From NCBI RefSeq assembly GCF_004664715.2, contig NC_051063.1, forward strand, positions 115,740,829 through 115,804,828: DNA of 64,000 nt. Direction: 5' to 3'. Source of the stretch: Peromyscus leucopus. Lineage: Eukaryota; Chordata; Mammalia; Rodentia; Cricetidae. The notes below the pieces were generated by a model that saw only the letters and a list, made by a program, of their open reading frames with translations, was not told the origin of the DNA and did not search any database. The position numbers were made by a program, and so were the translations under genes. Of this stretch, positions 33,421-45,734 are shown piece by piece. Every line of letters begins with the position of its first letter. Position 1 is the stretch's first letter.

Positions 33421-34045
33421 GTGCTCCATGGCTAATTGAATTCACTAGGAGCCTGCCTTCTCTGATTAGGTGTCCTGCAGCCTGAGTGGGGAGGAGGAGG
33501 AGAGCAAGCAGTGAGGCAAACATCTTGGTGAATGCGATCCAATCTGCTGCTAAATTTAATCTGTACATTTCTGGTTTCTATTCTCATTCACCACCTGCAG
33601 GGCTATGTTTAAAATGCTCCTGACATATCAACGAAATAGGCAGCCTGGCAAGACCAAGGCTGCCCATTTCCTCCTTATTTTCTATAGATTCCTGTTCATA
33701 TGAGGCCATACCTTTCTCTCTTTGGTCTGCATCTGCCTTTCTCCATTATGCAAAAAAATGAAGTTGCAGCATCTGGGCCCAATTGCAGCCTCTGAAAAAG
33801 ATTAAAAAACATCAGGTCTCCCCCAAATTTTCTTGATCTGGAAGAAAGTCTGTCTCAGTTTTTTAACTGTAATTTTATATCAAACATGAATCTGCCTAAA
33901 TTTTGCATGAAAAAAAAATTATTTCAAAATTTACATTGTAAGTTATAGTTAAGTCAAAGATTTGTAGATACACAATTAAGTACATATACATTTGATTGTA
34001 TGAATTCATTTTGTATTGAGTGACAAGTGTATTTTCACTGTCAAT
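33421..34045. other. No recognisable feature
   Basis: GC falls from left to right; 33.85-34.0 kb is AT-rich. Nothing identified. Confidence 0.45.
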
Positions 34046-34060
34046 CCTCATATCTCTCTT

Positions 34061-35418
34061 AAATTTTTTATTAATTATTAATTTATTTATTTTACATCCA
34101 AACTACAGTTTCCCCTCCTTCCTCTCCTCCTATTCTTTGCCCCCACTTTCCCTTTGCCCCCCCTCCATCCACTCCTTCTCTGTTTTTGTGTCTATTCAGA
34201 AAGGGGCAGTCTTTCCATGGAGATCAACAACAACAAAAAAGGCATATCAAGTTGCAGTAGGACTAAGCACCTCCCCTTGTATTAAGGCTGGGCAAGGCAA
34301 AAGCCAGCCAAAGCATTAGGGACAGTCCCTGTTCCCACTGTTAGGAATCCTGCAAGCAGAACAAGCTACACAACTTTCACACACATGATGAGAGCCTAGG
34401 TCAGTACCCTGCAGGCTCCCTGGTTGTCCATTCAGACTGTGAGCTCCTATTGGCCTAGGTTGGTTGATTGTGTGGGTTTCATAATGTCCTTGTTTCCTCT
34501 GGATCACACCATCCTTCCTCCTTCCCTTTAACAAGATCCCCCAAGCTCAGCCCGATGTTTGGCTGTGGGTCTCTGCATCTGTTTCCATCAGTGGTAACTG
34601 ATAAAAGCTCCCTGATCACAATTGTGGTAGGCACTAATCTATGAGTATAGCAGGATATCATTAGCCATCATTATATTGACTTTTTTTCTCTCCAAGTGTT
34701 TGGTTCTATCCTAGGTCTCTGGGCCATTCAGCTCTGAGTTCTGACACTCCAGACAGTGTCAGGGATGGGCTCACTCTGGTGGTATGGGTCTCAGGCTGGA
34801 CCAGTCATTCTACAATATCTGTGCTACCTTACTCCAGCATATCCCATAGGCAGGACAAAGGTTTTGTGTCTAGGTTGGTGTCCCAATCCCTCCAATGGAA
34901 ATCTTGCCTGGTTACAAGAGATGGTCAGTTCAGGCTACATATCTGCTATTGCTACCAGTCTTAGCTGGAGTCATCTTGTAGATTCCCGGGAGTTCCCTTG
35001 CATCAGGTTTTTACCTGACCCTGAAATGTATTCCCCTTTTCACTCATCTCTTTTAGTATTCTCTTCCTCCATCTACCTCCCAACCTGATCCCTCAGGATG
35101 CCATCCCCACTGGCCCTCAGTCCACCGATAAAATCTCTTCTATTTGCCCTTCCTAGAGAGATCTGAGTGTCTGCCTTGAGCCCTCCTTATCTAGCTTCTC
35201 TGGGTCTGTGGATTGTGTAGCCTGGTTATACCTTACAGCTGATATCCACTTATAAGTGAGTACATTCCATGTTTGTTTTTCTGTGTCTGGATCACCTCAG
35301 GATGACTTTTTTCTAGTAATACTCCATTGTGTAAATGTACCACATTTTCTTTATCCATTCTTCAGTTGAGGGACATCTAGGTTGTTTCCAGGTTCTGGCT
35401 ATTCCAAATAAAGCTCCT
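34061..35418 (-). mobile_element. 5'-truncated L1, 3' UTR plus ORF2 end
   Basis: On the minus strand the order is the ORF2 C-terminal end (35418 to about 35190; ctttatccattcttcagttg and gataaccaggctacacaatc-type landmarks), then a long 3' UTR, then a T/A-rich end. Imperfect TSDs: cctcatatctctctt at 34046-34060 and cctctcatatctctt near 35417-35430. No intact frame, so it is not mobile. Confidence 0.85.
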
Positions 35419-35431
35419 CTCATATCTCTTT

Positions 35432-35658
35432 CAAAAAAGATTTATTTTATCTTTATGGGTATGTGCTTGCATCTGTGCATATGTATGAACACATGAGTGC
35501 AGGTGCCCATGTAGGCCAGGCAAGGCCAAGGATCTCCTAGAGCTGGAGTTGAAGATGGTTGTGAGCTGCTTGAAATAGGTGATGGGAATCAGACTCCAGT
35601 TCTCTTCAAGAGCAACAAGTGCTCTTCATGCTGAACCTCCTCTCTAATCCTTACATAC
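35432..35658 (-). mobile_element. B3 SINE (antisense)
   Basis: aaaaaagatttattttatc tail side, gagtgcaggtgcccatg, ctagagctggagttgaag, cagactccagttctcttc and gctgaacctcctctctaatcc at the degraded head. Confidence 0.75.
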
Positions 35659-36375
35659 CTCTTCTTTTAGGTTTCAGTAAAGCTTATAGATTTTAAGTTC
35701 TGTGTCCATAATGACTGACACATGACATTGGTCATAGGTGAGATTTACTGGGGGCTGAAAAGATCAAAGTGTTTTGTTTCCCAATCATTTTAAAACTTCC
35801 TGAAGTGGAATAAAAATCTGTTACTTTATGACAACTCAGAGCACAGGCTATGGCATGATTGGTGCCTGTCTAAGCACAGCCTCAGTTTGATGATGACAGT
35901 ACATTGTTGTTTGAATCTAAGATGGTCTTTTAATAAAAAGCCTGCTACTCTATAGTTCACACATGGTTGCTTTCTGTTGGCTCACCTGGTTGGTGGAGGT
36001 AGAGACCAGCCCTACAACTGCTCTACCCTTCCTTGGGTCTTCTCTTAGCTTATTAGACTTCTGGACCAGATGCATTTCTTTAATTAAAGAGGTAGAGTCT
36101 TTGTTTGAAGGACCCTCATAACATGAAGACCACAATAAAAACCCTGACATGAGTCCTAGTCCATCCTTGTGGGTTCCAGTTTGGTCTTGCTCTCCCTATT
36201 TCACATCCATCTTTCCTTCCTGACAACCTCATCTAAGAACTTTGAACTACAGCATCAGATGTGATAACAACCAGCTCCAACAGTGTATCAGACCCAGTCT
36301 CTTCAACAAATCCCTGCCTACCTCTACAGTCTTCTGTTATTCTAACTGAATCTTAACTGAAAAATTACTTACTAG
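35659..36375. other. No recognisable feature
   Basis: Nothing identified. Confidence 0.45.
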
Positions 36376-36379
36376 TTTC

Positions 36380-36555
36380 TGTTGTTTAAATGAAATGAGG
36401 AATGTAAAGTGTGCAGTGCAAAGTCTGGGCAGTATCAAGTGCTTGCTAGACATCTCCTTTAGAAATCCAAAAGATGGACATAATTGAATTAAAGAAATTT
36501 AAGTCAAGCATTTGACACAAAGCCTGGCACATAGCATATGCTCACTTGACAACCT
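36380..36555 (-). mobile_element. MIR/L2-type tails (antisense), two pieces
   Basis: aaatgaggaatgtaaagtgtgcagtgc ... gcttgctag and acaaagcctggcacatagc ... atgctcacttgac both match the end of antisense MIR (taaagcgcttagcacagtgcctggcacatagtaagcgctc). Confidence 0.5.
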
Positions 36556-38041
36556 TGACTGTTTTTCATTACAGGAGAGAAAAACAAGACTATATGTGGT
36601 GACACATGGGAGTTGAGGGGGAGGTGGTGGAATTAGTTGAGTAGCAGGACATCTATATTTAATAATACCATTTACAGAAATGCAATTTATGCCTTCAAGT
36701 GTCTAGAGTAGTCACCTAGGGCAACACTGCACATTCCAAATTTAAGTAATGGAAGAGTATGTTCCTTTGCACAGTTAGATACCTAATAAGTGTGTTCAAA
36801 CAAAAATAGATGTTTCTATGGTACCAAGACTAAAACTATTCTTTCACTGTATTTGAACATTCTAACAGGTTTCTCTCTGAAACATCTTTTCTCACATAGC
36901 CCTCTCTATACAAATGAGTTCCACTTTCTTCTTCAGCTACCACATGACTTGCAGTCAACAAATGTGTTGAGCTTTGTTCTCGGCTACTATGACGTGTGTG
37001 GCCCAAAGGTCACAGATTGGACATGTGTACTTATGATATTTAAGACTTGAACTGAGATTGTTAAATAATTATCCAAGAATGGCAGAAGGCTAACCAGGTA
37101 CCTTTTTCTCTTGGGGCCTTTCCAATACTCCCCTCAGCATGGATGGCTTTGGAATAGCTGTACTTCTCATGTGGCAGATAAGGGTCTGAAGCGCAAAGGG
37201 TTTCTAATGGTCCCATGGAAGCTACAAAGCCTCTTTCTTATGACCACCTTCTGTAGCCTATCAGCACTGATACCATATTCTATTGGTCAAGCTAATCAAT
37301 ACACACAGTTTAGATTCAAGTAGAAGAAAAACAGCCTACCCCTCTACCAGTGGATGAGATAGTAAAGAATTTGTGACCACCTCACCATACTGTTTCAGTG
37401 TTCTCTAGAGGAAACACATAATGGGAAACCAGTAGTACAGATTTTATCCCTAGTTTTTCTTTCCATCTCTGTGGCTTCTGACTTCTTGTCTACTCCTTAT
37501 TCAATTCCTTCCTCCCTTTAGTTTCTCATACATTTCTCACCATGCTTCTAGATACTTCTTATTTGCATTTGCCAATTCTTTTCCTTCTGCTGTGCGCTTC
37601 TCTCAGTAGTTCTTGTCTCCCAGGCTTCCATCTGAGTCCAAATCATCTAACCCAGAACAGTGTCCCTGGGCAGGCTCATTTGTTCTCAGTGTTGCCTTTG
37701 TTCACACTCTATGCTGATCTCTCTCCAGTGTCTTCTTCGGGCTCAGCTTTCTTCGCTGAGCTTCAGCTACATTCATGAAACTGCTGGCTAGAGACTTGCT
37801 TGCCTAATAATCTGATTTAAAGGCCAAAGAAAAGCTAGGAAAGGTAGATCACTTGTTCATGGGAAATCTTTAAGAAAGCAGAGGGAACCAGTGGCAGTAC
37901 TAGAGTCACAATTTGGCAAAAATGAAAAAAACAAAGATTTGGGATGACTATAAGCCTGAGGGAACCTATAGATGATGAATGATGTCTAATGGCAAGGAAT
38001 AGGATTACCAGAGTGGTTGGGCTCATTTTTGCTCTTTACTC
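36556..38041. other. No recognisable feature
   Basis: 1.5 kb with no repeat I can name. Pyrimidine-rich 37.44-37.78 kb gives spurious frames. Confidence 0.45.
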
Positions 38042-38549
38042 TGTTGCTCTTTGCCCTTTTGGGGAGTCCACCATTCAGCTCCCAAATAAATCACACACAG
38101 AGGCTTATTCTTAATTATAAATGCCCAGCCTTAACTTGGCTTATTTCCTTCCAGCTTTCTTAACTTTGAATTATCCCATCTACCTTTTGCCCCTGGGCTT
38201 TTTCTTACTTCTGTATATCTTACTTTCACTCTCACACCGTGACTGGTTGTGAGGCTGGGTGGTTGGCCCCTGATGTCCTCCTCTCCTTGTTCTTTCTTGC
38301 TCTTCTTTTCCTCCCAGATTTCTCCTTCTATTTATTCTCTCCACCTGCCAGCCCACATTATCCTTTCTCCTACCTTGCTATTGGCCATTCAGCTCTTTAT
38401 TAGAATCAGGTATTTTACACAGGCAAAGCAACACAGCTTCACTGAGTTAAACAAATGCAACATAAAAGAATGCAACACATCTTGCATCATTTAAAAGTGT
38501 TCCATAGCATAAACAAATATAACACACCTTAAAATAATATTCTACAACA
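38042..38549 (-). mobile_element. Class II-like ERV solo LTR
   Basis: Antisense LTR: tgttgctctttgcccttttgg at the left, cattcagctcccaaataaatc, aggcttattcttaattataaa, ttgctattggccattcagc, ctgagttaaacaaatgcaac and aaaataatattctacaaca at the right. Long purine-rich segment on its own sense strand. TSD not matched. Sister of 9124-9674. Confidence 0.82.
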
Positions 38550-38869
38550 TCAGAGGTTCCATAGAATCTCCAAGTACGTACAAGTCCATGCTGACCCGTT
38601 CACCTTTGCAAACTTACTGTTTTTATTTTTGTATTAGTGAGATGGAACCATGACCTACCTGGTTACTGAAATGAAATTATGGCCTTATCTGTTCTTTTTG
38701 CTTCCTACATCAAATGAATCTTTAAATCCTGTGGATTATATTTTGATTTTATTCAGGCCTTTCCCATCACTTCTATTGCATTAAATCAGGCTGTGATCAT
38801 TGTCTTTCTGGGCTCTTTCAAAAGCCTCTTAATTAATTTTCCGGCTTCTGCCTGGCTGTCCCAGAATAG
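38550..38869. other. No recognisable feature
   Basis: Nothing identified. Confidence 0.5.
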
Positions 38870-39250
38870 CCCATCTAAAATGTAAATGTGATCATATTAC
38901 TCCTTTCCACCTTTTTGAAATCTTTCAATTACTTCTAAGGTCTACTGGATGAAATCCAATTGCTTAATAAGGCTTGCAGGTTCTTCATTATCTGTCGCCT
39001 GACTTCTCCACCTTTGTTTTTTCCAATCCTGCCCATACACACACGAGGCCTGAACTGAATGCAACACCATGAAGTTCCTTCGCATTTCCGTCCCATCTGC
39101 TCCTGCTTTTGAAAGGCTGCTTGGCTTCACAGCCCAGCTAACTCCTCCCATCTCTGATCCACACCACCTCCTCCCAGGCTCTTCTCTGGTTTGACATCGT
39201 GGATTAGACTCTCATTTCCTGGGTGCCCAAACTTCCCTGATGTTTGGGTT
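38870..39250 (+). mobile_element. L2 fragment
   Basis: aatgtgatcatattactcctttcc, aattacttctaaggtctactggatgaaatccaa, aataaggcttgcaggttcttcat and tctgtcgcctgacttctcc track the L2 series (gatcatgtcactcctctgct ... cagagtaaaatccaaa ... aaggccctacatgatctggcc). Confidence 0.62.
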
Positions 39251-40185
39251 ATATTTATTTGTACAGAACAATGATTGAACACATAAGTTTCTACTTTACT
39301 AGGGAATGACCAAAGGTGTGTTAGTGAATGAAGTCATCCTGGTTTACAATTTCACCCCTTTAAAGATCTGTTTGAGCATCATTCTCTGGGCAAGACACTC
39401 TTTATTCTCACATTAATTACTACTGAATACTTTGTTTATACCTAACAGTAATAATACTAGAACATAGTATCATCAATTAATAATTATACAGTATATTAAT
39501 ACCATGCTATAGATATTAATATAGCAATAGAAATATCAGCTGAATATTTGCCTATTTGCTTGTTTATGCTAATTGCATTACTGGTTACTGGAGACTTATC
39601 ATCTGTAGTTTTTACACTCTGCCTCTCACTGTGGAAAGATATTTGTCCTTGCCCAAAGACATGTTGAGGTTTACCATCTCTATGCAAGGATACTGAGAAT
39701 GATGGATCTCTAGCAAGGGGCCTGGTGGCACATAAGTAATTCATAGGATACCAGTCTTGAATGGAATTAATTGGTTCTCACAGGACTGGAATTGTTTCCA
39801 TGTGATTGAATTGTTACGAAGTGTGATTACCCATACACTTGGCCTCTTTCTTCACATGTTTCCCAGATCTTCAGCTCTCTGTGACACACAGAAGGATTCC
39901 ATTAAGATGCTGGAGCCGTGTTGTTTGAATTGTGTAGTCAACATGATCATGAACCAAAGAAATGTATTTGTTTATAATTATACTCACACAGAGTGGACTA
40001 AGACATCTATGAAATTAATTACTGTGATTATTTGGATATTTTAGAGACAAAACCTCAAGTTTAAAGCTATGATGTTGTGCATAGACAGGCATGAACAGGT
40101 ATGAACATATGGCATGAACAAGGATGACAAGGGTTTCTTGGAGATAATAGTGTAGAGGGACAGACATTATGTTAACGCTTCCAGA
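39251..40185. other. No gene; AT-rich 39.4-39.56 kb
   Basis: ATT-rich imperfect palindromic sequence near 39.45-39.56 kb. No known repeat. Confidence 0.45.
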
Positions 40186-40189
40186 AATA

Positions 40190-40420
40190 ATAGCAAAAAC
40201 AAATATTTCCCATTCGTTACTTATTAGGTATTATTTTGTGTTTCTTCAATATACCATTTTTATTTAATTCTTGTAAAAAGCTTAAAAAGTGGGTGTTCTG
40301 CATACCTCAGGAGGCCATATCATAGTTTATTCATGTTTGGAGACTTTCCCAAGATCCCAGTCAGTGAGGGAGGGCTAAGATTTGAACCCTTCAACCACTT
40401 GACTTCTTTCTGGTGCCATC
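40190..40420 (+). mobile_element. MIR, long copy
   Basis: cgttacttattaggtattattttg, tatttaattcttgtaaaaagc, catagtttattcatgtttggagactttcccaagatccc and gctaagatttgaaccc follow MIR from near its 5' end to the gattcgaaccc region. Confidence 0.65.
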
Positions 40421-40444
40421 TGTGCTTATGAAGAATGGTAGAAC

Positions 40445-40610
40445 ATGTCTTTAGAGCATCACAAGGGGAACGATGCTTGGGGTGAGGTGGAGAGGAGGTT
40501 TCCTAGAGAAAGTGGCATGAGAGCTGGAAATTGAAGGAAGCGCTGAAGCAGGAGGAGAGTTTCAGGCAGAAAGCACAAGGCCCGTTGGTGTCCCTGGATG
40601 CTTTTTGTTA
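40445..40610 (-). mobile_element. L2 fragment (antisense)
   Basis: ggtttcctagagaaagtggcatgagagctggaaattgaagg ... tttcaggcagaaagcacaagg matches antisense L2 (gcttcctggaggaggtgac.tttgagctgagacctgaagg ... ttccaggcagagggaacagc). Confidence 0.6.
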
Positions 40611-41774
40611 GAGGAGACTCTGATCCTTTGGTTCTTGCATTCTTTCCACCACTTCTTTCATGGTATTTCCAGAGCCTTGGAAGGGATAAAATACATGACC
40701 CACTTGGGAACAACCACTCCATTGTCATTTATTTTCAGCACTTCAACTAGTAATGAGTCTTTTCATTAACCTCCACCTGCTACAATAAGAAACTTCTCCT
40801 ATGAGGGATGAGAATAGCACTAATCTCTGGATATAAACATGGGTATTTAGAAGGCAATTTTACCAGGTGTCTACTTAGGAAATGGTAGTAGTGGGTTTCC
40901 CTTAGAGCTTAGGATCTCCCCAGCCATTTGCTCTTGACCAGATTTATAGTACTAGGCATGAGTTCCTTCTTATAAAATGAGACTTGAATCCCATCAGGAA
41001 GTGGTTGGTTACTCTTATAGCTTCCATGTCACTGTTGTATGTCTTGCCAGGATAGTCTTACTGTAGCTCACAGATATTACAGCTAAGTAGGATTATTGAT
41101 GACTTTTCCCCTCCAAGTAATGGGTCTTGCTATCAAGTTCTTTGTGCAACTAAAAGCAATGGTAGTAACCTATACTGTTTTGGGAGGCTTTGGTGTCTCC
41201 CTGACTACTACACACAGGTTAGTATCCAATACCAACTGGAATTTTAATAATAATAATATTGCCAATAAGTCATCATCATCTTCATCACCATCATCAACAA
41301 CCATCATTATCACCATCATCATCTATGGCTTCTGGGAAGAACATTGTTTCCCCATTTAGATTATCTCCATTCAAACTCACCATTCCTTAAAGTTTTCTTA
41401 GCTCCCCCTCTTTTGATAATGATCCATTTCTACCTTCATGGCCTCTACATGTTCTCCAAGTAAAATACTACTTTAACACATAAAACTCAAGATTAGGGTA
41501 AAGAAAACATAACCAACAATAATAACAAAGAAACAGAAGAAGCAATCTGGAGAATGTTCTACGTCTACAAAGAGGCAGATGCTGACCTGAGGACAGACCT
41601 CTTTGTGCCCAGTCTTCTTTCTGTGGTCCTTCCTTTCATGGTGACTTAACCTCTGGATACTTCCATTGTTCTTTTAGGATTTAGAGACAATTTTAGCCAT
41701 GGAACCTGAATCTGGACATGGGGACCAAACTCTGAAGATGCCCAGTATCTCACTATAGCAATGTCCATCTAGAA
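40611..41774. other. No gene; (CAT)n-like tract at 41.27-41.33 kb
   Basis: Imperfect tcatcatcatcttcatcacc series at 41267-41325 and short (AAT)n at 41242-41256. The remainder has the feel of an old rodent repeat (41.1-41.76 kb) but I cannot assign it. Confidence 0.45.
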
Positions 41775-41959
41775 TAGTGGTTCTCAACCTTCCTAATTCT
41801 GCAACTCTTTGAATACAGTTCTTCATGTTGTGATGACCTCCAATCATAAAATTATTTCATTGATACTTCATAACTGTAATTTGCTACTGTTATGAATCAT
41901 AATGTAAATACTTGCTATTTAAGATATCTGATATGTGACCCACAGGTTGAGAAATGCTG
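41775..41959 (+). mobile_element. URR1 (hAT-Charlie non-autonomous DNA transposon)
   Basis: Inverted ends tagtggttctcaacct and aggttgagaaatgctg, with the internal tcataactgtaatttgctactg and gaatcataatgtaaat typical of URR1. 8-bp TSD atctaga(a/t) at 41767-41774 and 41960-41967, as hAT transposases make. Confidence 0.93.
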
Positions 41960-41967
41960 ATCTAGAT

Positions 41968-43919
41968 GCTGCTATTTGGGTTGCAATACCCCTAGATAAA
42001 TGACTAGCAAAGTGAATCCTAGGTTTTCCCGTTACAAGCCAGCAGGTGTCACACTTCACCCAGAAGAGCACAATGTATCTGTAGGCCAGCTACTGACTCT
42101 CCAAGGAATTCTCAAGGGCAAGTGTAGACTGTCTTTTCATCCTAATTACTTATCTGGTTAACCTCCAGAGAATTCCCCTGCCCATTCTGTACTGAAGTAT
42201 GTGGCAGAAAATTATAGACTTCCACACCTTTGTTAAGAGACAGGTTAATCTCTCCTTGGCTAGGGGCTTCTGGAGCTTCTGAGGTCACCATCTGCATTGT
42301 GGTGGTTGTCTTTGTTTCCTACAATCTCTTTTTATCATGCCTAGGGTTACCTTTTGCTGACCTTTGCTTCCAGGTTTTTTTTCCCCCCTGTTCTCATGAC
42401 CATCAGAGCCAAGTCAGGTTCCTGTATCTGCTCTGCATCCTCCATCTAGAGCTTTGTTTTCCTCACTGTCAACTATAAAAAGCTTTATCCCCCCTTTCTA
42501 AGAGTTCCCTAGGTGAGTCATGCTTTTTTGTCTGCCCATCACCATTGCCAAATAAGGACAGCCGTCCTCTTCTGACTATTGTTGATTACATCACAAAGTA
42601 TCCCAGGGTGATGGTGGGGTTGTGATTGTTACTGGGAAACACAGAATCTCTGTTGTGGGTCTTAGTCTTATAAATAAAAGAATTTAAACCTAGGTCAGAA
42701 AGAAGATGGAGGACAATTTTCATAGAGCTTGAGAAAAAAAAAAAAAAACAAGGCTGTCAAGCTGGAGATCTTGGCAACTGCTGGAAGGAGAGGGATAGAA
42801 AAAGAGAGAAAGTATGCTGCTGAGTTAGAGGCCAAACAGGTAGGCAAGCTCTCTTCTGGAAGTCTGGGAACAGCTTTCTGTGTGGTGAGTTTGGGAAAGG
42901 TGCTGGAGAAAAATGACCCATGTTGGTGCAAACAGGTGTATGGCTTTGGTTTGTGTTTGAAAAGGAAGATAGAGAGAAAAGAAAAGGTGACACTTTCCGA
43001 GTTTGAACTCAGAAAAGCAGACATGCTTAGCAGTGAGGGTCTATAAATAGCTGCATTGAGGAAGATTCTGTGGTATGCAAGTATGTCTTTCATTAAGGGC
43101 ATGATCTACTATCTTGTAAACAAGCCTTCAGGTGCATCATACTTTTCAGTTTTTGAGTTACAGCTTTTTGAGTGGGCTGTTTTTCCTGACCTGGTGACTG
43201 ATGGAACTGTTTGGATTAATTTTTACAGTGGGAAGAAAATGTGTCTTTATACTTCTGTAATTTTTCTCTTTTCTTTCTTTTAGCATGTCACATTTTCACC
43301 TAGGCTTATATCTAGACACCAGATCCCATTCTTTTAACCCAAAATCACATAAGAGAGTAGATTAAAGAATATTTTTTTAAGTCTTAAATATACATCTATA
43401 AAATAGCCGTGCTTTACCTGGAGGAAACTGCTTCCATTAATGGGTCTCAGTAAGTCCCTGCTACCTGGACTTTACCCACTTTAAGATGGTATTTTAAGGA
43501 GGGACACTTGTGATATTTTCCCCTTTAAAATTAACATATTACCAGGGAAACCAGAGGTGTGGTTCAAAGCTGATAGTAAGGAGGGCATGGTGTCCATCAT
43601 CATAGATCCAAATCTGCTGATGTCTAGCTGCCCAAGATGGCTAGGAGTTTAAGAACAAGGAGACTCAGGCAGGCTGAGAGACTGAAGGGGAACTCAGGGA
43701 ATGGAGAATACAGCAGTTGGGGCTAAAACAGTTATGATTCTTGGGGGTGTTGATTTGACTCTCATTCACTGAAAATCTGATCTGGGAGTATGCAAATAGG
43801 TAGGTAGGGGATAGATGGGTTGATAGGTTTTAGCTGCACCAATCCAGTCTATATCCATACCTAGGTCTCAGACATCCTGAATATGAATAATTCAGTATTA
43901 TGGTGTTCATATTAGGTTA
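41968..43919. other. No gene recognised
   Basis: Two kilobases without a named repeat. A 135-codon minus frame and a 105-codon plus frame overlap at 42.7-43.1 kb around an A tract (42732-42747); neither has a known motif. ccagcaggtgtcac at 42039-42052 is one base off the CTCF core consensus. Confidence 0.4.
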
Positions 43920-43924
43920 AGATT

Positions 43925-44104
43925 TAGGGTTGGGAAGACAGCACACTCTGTAAAGGGAAAATGTTCTCCATGCAAGTCTGAAGACCTCAGAACCCCTGTG
44001 AAGAGCCAGGTGTGATAGTGTGTGCTTGTGATCCCAGCACTAGGGAGGGGGAAATAGCCTAATCATTGGTGAATGACAGTGAGAGACTCTGTCTAAAACA
44101 AACC
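43925..44104 (+). mobile_element. B4 SINE
   Basis: ggttgggaagacagcacac head (ID/tRNA-like), tgaagacctcagaacccctg, then the B1-like part gagccaggtgtgatagtgtg ... gatcccagcactagggagg and gagagactctgtctaaaac, followed by a (CAAA)n tail. Confidence 0.78.
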
Positions 44105-45030
44105 AACAAATCAACAAACAAACAAACAAACAAAAAACAATAAGAAAATAACAAAACCAAAGTGGCTAGCCTCTGAGGATGCCACTAATATATTTTGAAG
44201 AGTTACATAGGGATGAGAGGAGGGAAGAACTAATTATCAAATACTAGTGACTCCTGGAGATGCCTGGCAAACATCACACACACACACACACACTCAGTTA
44301 GGAATGCATTTGGTGTCAAGGAAGAAAACTCAATTAGCGGTGGCTTCAGTGCAGAGATACTGTCTTTTCCACATTTCAAGGAATGAAGTGGTTCCAGCAT
44401 TCCTTCACTGTCTTGATCTTAAATCCCATTTATTTAGATTTCAAAGTCCCATCCTTCACAGGAATACTGAAGTCCAGCCAAACCTTGTATGTGCTCATCT
44501 CTGTGCTATTGTGAGTTGCTAATGTCAGTAGTCCTAAATGCCAACTCTGGAAAACCTTCAAAGTATGAGAGAAAATGTCAGAAACATGGGAAATTGCATG
44601 CTTCTCTTAGGAAGCTGGAGTTTCCTGTGGTGCTGCTGGGTGGCGGAGGTGGGTAAGGAAGGTACAGAGAGGGAAAAGCAGGAAATTAAAACCTTACTTT
44701 GTTCTAAATAGTTCCTAAACAGGGCTGGTATGTCGCTCTGGGAGGGGGCTTCTTCTAATGGAGAGAGAGAACAAAATGACCTGGAAATTTGATCTGTTAG
44801 GCAGGAGCAATTGCTCTATGCAGAGTGCCAGGGTGAAGGGCTCTCTGCTGGTTCTTATGCTGCAAACTGACAGGCTGCAATTGATGAGGAGCAAATGTAG
44901 GAAATAAAAGGCTTAGTTAAGTTTGACTGGATGATGTTTCCCACAGAGCCGGAAACGACAAGCAGTGATTTCCTCTCAATCACACCTCAGGTGACTATTC
45001 TAAATGCAAGTGGTGCCTGTTGCTATTAAA
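44105..45030. other. No gene; (CA)n at 44275-44292
   Basis: Contains the (CAAA)n tail region of the B4 and a short CA tract. Otherwise unassigned. Confidence 0.45.
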
Positions 45031-45086
45031 AGGAAAAAGAAAGAAAAAGGAAAGAAGGGAGGGAGGGAGGGAGGAAAGAAGGAAGA
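45031..45086 (+). repeat. Purine-rich (GGAA/GGGA)n tract
   Basis: aggaaaaagaaagaaaaagg followed by ggga and ggaa units. Confidence 0.9.
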
Positions 45087-45128
45087 CAGCCAGGTAGACT
45101 TTCCTGGGTACTTAAAAACATACCCCTG

Positions 45129-45312
45129 AGAGATGGCTCAGAGGTTAAGAGCACTGGCTGCTCTACCAGAGGTCCTGAGTTCAATTCCCACCACCCACAT
45201 GGTGGCTCACAGCCATCTATAGATGGATCTAATGCCTTCTTCTGGTGTGCAGGCATACATGCAGATAGAGCACTCACATATCAATCAATCAATCAATCTT
45301 AAAAACAACAAT
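45129..45312 (+). mobile_element. B2-family SINE
   Basis: agagatggctcagaggttaag, gtcctgagttcaattcccacc B-box region, catggtggctcacagcc, ctaatgccttcttctgg, ending in caat units and an A-rich tail. Imperfect 13-bp TSD: aaacatacccctg (45116-45128) and aaatatacctctg (45314-45326). Confidence 0.92.
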
Positions 45313-45321
45313 AAAATATAC

Positions 45322-45323
<2 letters not shown>

Positions 45324-45354
<31 letters not shown>
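45324..45354 (+). repeat. (TG)n microsatellite
   Basis: About 15 tg units, adjoining the antisense B4-like sequence whose tail is itself CA-rich. Confidence 0.92.
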
Positions 45355-45357
<3 letters not shown>

Positions 45358-45690
45358 ATGTGTGTGTGATGCATGTGCTACAGCATGTGCAGGTCAGTGG
45401 GTCACTTAGATTTCTGCATGTGGAGGTCAGTGGGTAACTTAGATTGTCAGTCCTTACCTTCCACCTTGTTGAAGATAAAGTCTCCTTTGACCTGAGGGAT
45501 GACAGGTGAGCTGGTCCCTGAGTTTACAGAGGCTCTCCTGTCTCTTTCTTCACCTCACTGTCAGAGGGCTGGGATTACAGATGTCCACACTGTGTCCATC
45601 TATACATGGATTCTGGGCACCCACATTCTAGTCTTCATGCACTTTTCTCTTTGGCCATCCTCCAGGCTCCAACCTGACTCTCTTTGTGGG
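45355..45690 (-). mobile_element. B4-like SINE (antisense)
   Basis: gatgcatgtgctacagcatgtgcaggtcag (duplicated once in part), cttaccttccaccttgttg, gctgggattacagatgtcc and cttcatgcacttttctctttggccatcc, the last close to antisense gcaagcacttta...tgagccatc. Confidence 0.55.
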
Positions 45691-45734
45691 GCTTCATCCC
45701 TCACCCCCACATTTCCCTAGAATATTCTTGAGTA

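Noticed and set aside
42695..43102. 135-codon minus-strand and 105-codon plus-strand frames
   Set aside because: The two overlap each other and a poly(A) tract. Composition is unremarkable and no motif or splice-supported structure is seen.
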